From Nitrospira sp. ST-bin4 (GTDB taxonomy: Bacteria > Nitrospirota > Nitrospiria > Nitrospirales > Nitrospiraceae): DNA of 17,769 nucleotides. Positions 16,201-17,769 of this stretch are shown piece after piece. Location: NCBI GenBank assembly GCA_002083565.1, contig MSXM01000014.1, forward strand, positions 6,087 to 23,855, given 5' to 3'. Below the pieces are notes generated by a model that was given only the letters and a program-made list of their open reading frames with translations, searched no databases and had not been told where the DNA came from. The position numbers and the translations under genes are program-made. Positions within the stretch are counted from its first letter, which is position 1. Each line of letters opens with the position of its first letter.

Positions 16201-17769
16201 CCCAAACACAGCCACTCCTCCAGCTGCCACGAGGGCGAGCACCACACAACCCGCCATGCGCTGATACATTCCCGTCAAGTTGCACGTGTAGGCATCCTCG
16301 GCCTGAGCCGCAGTCACCCATTCCAACATTCGTGTGTGCGTAAAAACGAGCCGACCGAGCGTGCGAAGAATCGCATCCGTCATGAGCCATGCCTGATGCC
16401 CGAGGAAGGTGACGGTCAACGCGATCTGTCTCGCGGCCAACTTGAGGTCGGCGCCTGCTCCGCGGAAATGGGTACGCAGGGCCACACCCGGACGGCGTGG
16501 ATAGAGCCCGAGCACGAAGGACAACAGCGACGGAACCGCCATCGTGGTCAGAATGAATCCTGACCACACCCAGGCAGACCTCTCCGGTAACAACCATCCG
16601 ACGATCAAGGTCAGACAGGCAGCGGGAGCCGACAGGGTGCGGCGGAGGTTGTCGATAATCTTCCAACGGCCGATGGCGGGAATCACCACCGGGCGATGCG
16701 GGTCAGACCCGGTATGCCCTCGCCCGAACAGCCAGGGCAACAGCTGCCAATCGCCGCGCGCCCATCGATGCTGCCGGGCTGCCGCCGCTTCATAATGCGC
16801 GGGAAAGGCTTCGAAAAGCTCGATGTCGGTTGCCAGCGCCGCGCGCACGAACAGGCCTTCAAAGAGATCATGACTAAGCATCGCGTTGTCCGGCACCTTA
16901 TCCGCCAGCGCCGCCTCGAATGCGTCGATCTCGTAAATACCTTTCCCCGTGTAGGATCCTTCTCGGAACAAATCCTGGTACACATCGGACACGGCCGACG
17001 CGTAGGGATCAATCCCGCTGGGCCCGGAAAACGTCTGTTGAAAATACGAGCCTTCACCGCTGCCCGGAAGCGACGGCGTGATCCGTGGCTGCACAACCCC
17101 ATACCCTTCAAGCACACGCCCGGCCAGAGGGTCGAACCGGGGGCGGTTCAGCGGATGGGCCATCGTGCCGATCAACCGGTGCGCGGCTCCCCGCGGCAAC
17201 CGTGTATCGGCATCCAGGGTGATGACGAACCGGACGGACGGAATCGCCTCAGCGGGCTGCCCACCGACGGACATGAACGTCGTGCTCGTCGAACCACGCA
17301 GCCATTGATTCAACTCATAGAGTTTGCCTCGCTTCCGTTCCCATCCCATCCAGACCTGCTCAGACTCGTTCCAGACTCGCCTGCGGTGAAACAGGATAAA
17401 ACGCGCCCCGCCCCCGGCCGCGGGGCCATACCGCTTGTTCAGATGCGCGATTCCCTCCACGGCCCTGGCCAGCAATTCGGCGTCTCCTGGAATGCTTTCG
17501 CTCGGGGCATCTCTCCAATCTGAAAGCAGGGCGAAACGGAGGTCATCATCAGAATTCGCCAGATAATGCACTTCCAATCGTTCGACTTGCTCGTCGATGG
17601 CCTGCCGGCTCGTCAGCAACGTGGGCACCACCACGATCGTGCGCAAGTCTTTGGGAATACCGTTCCGCAATGCCATCCGGGGCAACGACCGGGGACCGAG
17701 GATGGCCATCACTGTCCGATTGATGAGCGCCATGGCGAGATCCGAGGCCGGCACGAGCGCAATGAGACC
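10300..17769 (-). CDS. ndvB: NdvB-type cyclic beta-1,2-glucan synthase (GT84-GLAS-GH94), N-terminus outside window
   Basis: Giant inner-membrane enzyme that builds beta-1,2-glucan chains from UDP-glucose on itself, trims them and closes them into periplasmic cyclic glucans. The frame is open to the right edge; I number residues from the GTG at 17754, which is probably internal, giving 2,484 residues against about 2,830-2,870 in Sinorhizobium NdvB and Brucella Cgs, so roughly 350 are missing. Visible in order: a GT84-like glycosyltransferase with DADTR (181-185), SHDL (294-297) and RQHRW (327-331); membrane segments near 375-392, 396-417, 501-518 and 524-541; a glycoamylase-like GLAS domain (about 950-1180, with SWSGSIFEYLMP and YMSHHQGMSL); two copies of the GH94 N-terminal sandwich (starting near 1208 and 1688); and the GH94 catalytic (alpha/alpha)6 domain (about 2000-2400) with GTGDWNDGMN holding the probable general acid Asp2168. 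No internal frameshift is seen. It ends with TAA. Operon partners upstream are not visible. Function is strongly supported by the full domain order. Confidence 0.95.
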   Translation of the reverse strand, partial: GLIALVPASDLAMALINRTVMAILGPRSLPRMALRNGIPKDLRTIVVVPTLLTSRQAIDEQVERLEVHYLANSDDDLRFALLSDWRDAPSESIPGDAELLARAVEGIAHLNKRYGPAAGGGARFILFHRRRVWNESEQVWMGWERKRGKLYELNQWLRGSTSTTFMSVGGQPAEAIPSVRFVITLDADTRLPRGAAHRLIGTMAHPLNRPRFDPLAGRVLEGYGVVQPRITPSLPGSGEGSYFQQTFSGPSGIDPYASAVSDVYQDLFREGSYTGKGIYEIDAFEAALADKVPDNAMLSHDLFEGLFVRAALATDIELFEAFPAHYEAAAARQHRWARGDWQLLPWLFGRGHTGSDPHRPVVIPAIGRWKIIDNLRRTLSAPAACLTLIVGWLLPERSAWVWSGFILTTMAVPSLLSFVLGLYPRRPGVALRTHFRGAGADLKLAARQIALTVTFLGHQAWLMTDAILRTLGRLVFTHTRMLEWVTAAQAEDAYTCNLTGMYQRMAGCVVLALVAAGGVAVFGSYESWAVAAPFVLLWVSAPAVARWVSLPSQFTGAGPISPSDARTLRLIARRTWRFFETFVSPEDHALPPDNFQEDPKPVVAHRTSPTNIGLYLLSTLAARDLGWLGTLDATERLEATLETMNRLELFRGHFYNWYDTRTLHPLDPRYVSSVDSGNLAGHLLVLGNGCRELIQQCPLEEDLFAGIDDAFRLLREALAEIPDQGQTHTVTRKQLSQAVEMLAMGLQSRPADALGWTSRFRQLITSARTVADMAQAFSQERAEGPEGELRVWADAVRACVESHLRDVELLFPWVRLGPKDLVALFDHQSGPAPEWSAIASFFHPIPTLAAAPERFVEALCALECLREQLRSCPSQDWSTLARITLLVDAVRQSAADIAALTRRLAAIAQTSEQMVHAMDFTFLFDSTRKLLSIGYRMTENSLDPSCYDLLASEARLASFIAIAKGDIPSSHWFHLGRALTPVGDGSALISWSGSIFEYLMPALVMRFPAGSLLSRTYALIVRRQIQYGAERGVPWGVSESAYNARDLNLTYQYSSFGVPGLGLKRGLIEDMVVAPYATALAAMIDPAAATQGFSRLAEAGGRGSYGFYEALDYTGTRIPEGTDVAVVRAYMSHHQGMSLVAIANVLNDGVMRNRFHAEPMVRATELLLQERTPRDVPVTRPRAEEVSAAAHVRDLIPPVTRRFTTPHEEAPRTHLLSNGRYAVMLTTAGSGYSRWRDIALTRWREDATRDCWGSYMYLRDMQTGTVWSAGYQPCGVEADDYEVSFSEERAEIIRRDGDWSTTLEVVVSSEDDAEVRRMSVTNLGTGARDLEVTSYAELSLAPQAVDVAHPAFGNLFVQTEFVPEIGALLATRRRRSDEDTSVWVAQVVVVEGDTVGALQYETDRARFLGRGQHARTAVSMMDRRPLSNTVGSVLDPVLSLRRTLHVPAGGTVRLVFSTIAGPTREQVLDLADKYRDPRVFERAVSLAWTQAQVQLHHLGIGIDEAQMFQRLANAVLYVDASLRPSSETLAHSTLDRAALWAQGISGDLPIVLACIDRAEDVDLVRQLLRAHEYWRMRQVSADVIILNEKPPSYEQDLQGSLESLVRGSRLRLCPDTGEVRGNIYLLRTDLLSAQDQKLMQQVARVVLLSRRGTLAEQVARLHRRHSPSRPPRPIRRARKRMDVPLPEQELELFNGLGGFANDGREYVTILAEGLRTPRPWINVIANPSFGFLVSESGSGFTWSLNSHENQLTPWSNDPVTDPSGETLYIRDDQSQEVWSPTALPIRDDPAPYVACHGQGYTRFHHGSHGILSELLQFVPLEDSIKISRLTLQNVSGRSRHLSITAYAEWVLGSNRSDSHPYIVTEIDPETGALFARNAWGGEFGGRIAFADLAGKHTSWTGDRAEFLGRNRTLEDPLALELGGPLSGRIGAGLDPCAALQLSIELEEGERAEIVWFIGQTAGREQARLLIKRYRGADVNALLGEVIRRWDDVLGVVQVRTPERPMDILLNGWVLYQTLVCRVWARAAFYQLSGAYGFRDQLQDVMALSVVARDVTREHLLRAAARQFVEGDVQHWWHPPSGRGVRTRISDDLIWLPYAVIQFLEVTGDMTVLDEMVPFLEGPALAEGQHESYFEPRVSQTQATLFEHCARALDRSLAVGSHGLPLMGTGDWNDGMNRVGLHGRGESVWLGWFLHTVLWEFAKVAVQRGERVRAERWRLHVSALKAAIERDGWDGEWYLRAYFDDGMPLGSAADPECRIDSIAQSWGVISGGADPDRGARAMAGVERHLVNRRDGLIRLLTPPFDRMPRDPGYIKGYVPGIRENGGQYTHAAVWTVLAFAALGEGDKAGELFRMLNPVHRVSSRANVQRYKVEPYVVAGDVYAEPPHAGRGGWTWYSGAAGWLYRGGMEWILGFRLRGTTLSLDPCVPRHWPGYSICFRYHSAVYDITVDNPRHVSRGVTLTEVDGNVSIDHTNIPLVIDGKHRIRVVLG

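Overview
The window (17,769 bases, GC-rich) looks like chromosomal DNA of a Gram-negative, free-living bacterium. An outer-membrane-type lipoprotein transglycosylase, a pilus/secretion ATPase, PilZ proteins and a very large cyclic beta-1,2-glucan synthase (NdvB type) all fit an envelope with a periplasm and outer membrane. The gene set and codon style remind me of Nitrospira-like Nitrospirota, but that is an impression, not a demonstrated assignment. I see no tRNA, rRNA, CRISPR array, insertion sequence or phage gene.

Layout, left to right. (1) Plus strand, 1-5.5 kb: the 3' part of proS (prolyl-tRNA synthetase, cut by the window edge), a GAF-MshEN-ATPase fusion of the PilB/GspE family, and an MltC-type lytic transglycosylase lipoprotein whose stop codon lies inside a perfect 10-bp hairpin. 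(2) Minus strand, 5.6-7.8 kb: two tandem, translationally coupled PilZ-domain paralogues, then an RhlE-type DEAD-box RNA helicase that starts with GTG and has a good promoter and a leader of about 160 nt able to fold in two competing ways. (3) Plus strand, 7.9-9.1 kb: a gene-poor divergent region with one doubtful small basic ORF, then a single-domain RRM RNA-binding protein. (4) Minus strand, 9.5-10.1 kb: a small exported protein of unknown function and, directly behind it, a decayed fragment of a paralogue of the same protein. (5) Minus strand, 10.3 kb to the right edge: an NdvB-like cyclic glucan synthase, at least 2,489 residues visible, with the N-terminus outside the window.

Functional threads. 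The ATPase (possibly c-di-GMP responsive through its MshEN domain) and the two PilZ proteins are c-di-GMP-linked families lying a few kilobases apart; the transglycosylase between them could open peptidoglycan for envelope machinery. The divergent RhlE helicase and RRM protein make a plausible RNA-remodelling neighbourhood of the kind often induced by cold. The glucan synthase would make periplasmic cyclic beta-1,2-glucan. These links are inferred from families and proximity only. I did not find a clearly new multi-gene system; the most unusual items are the decayed paralogue fragment at 9487-9639, the two-state helicase leader at 7859-7919, and the GAF-MshEN-ATPase fusion with a degenerate ligand motif.
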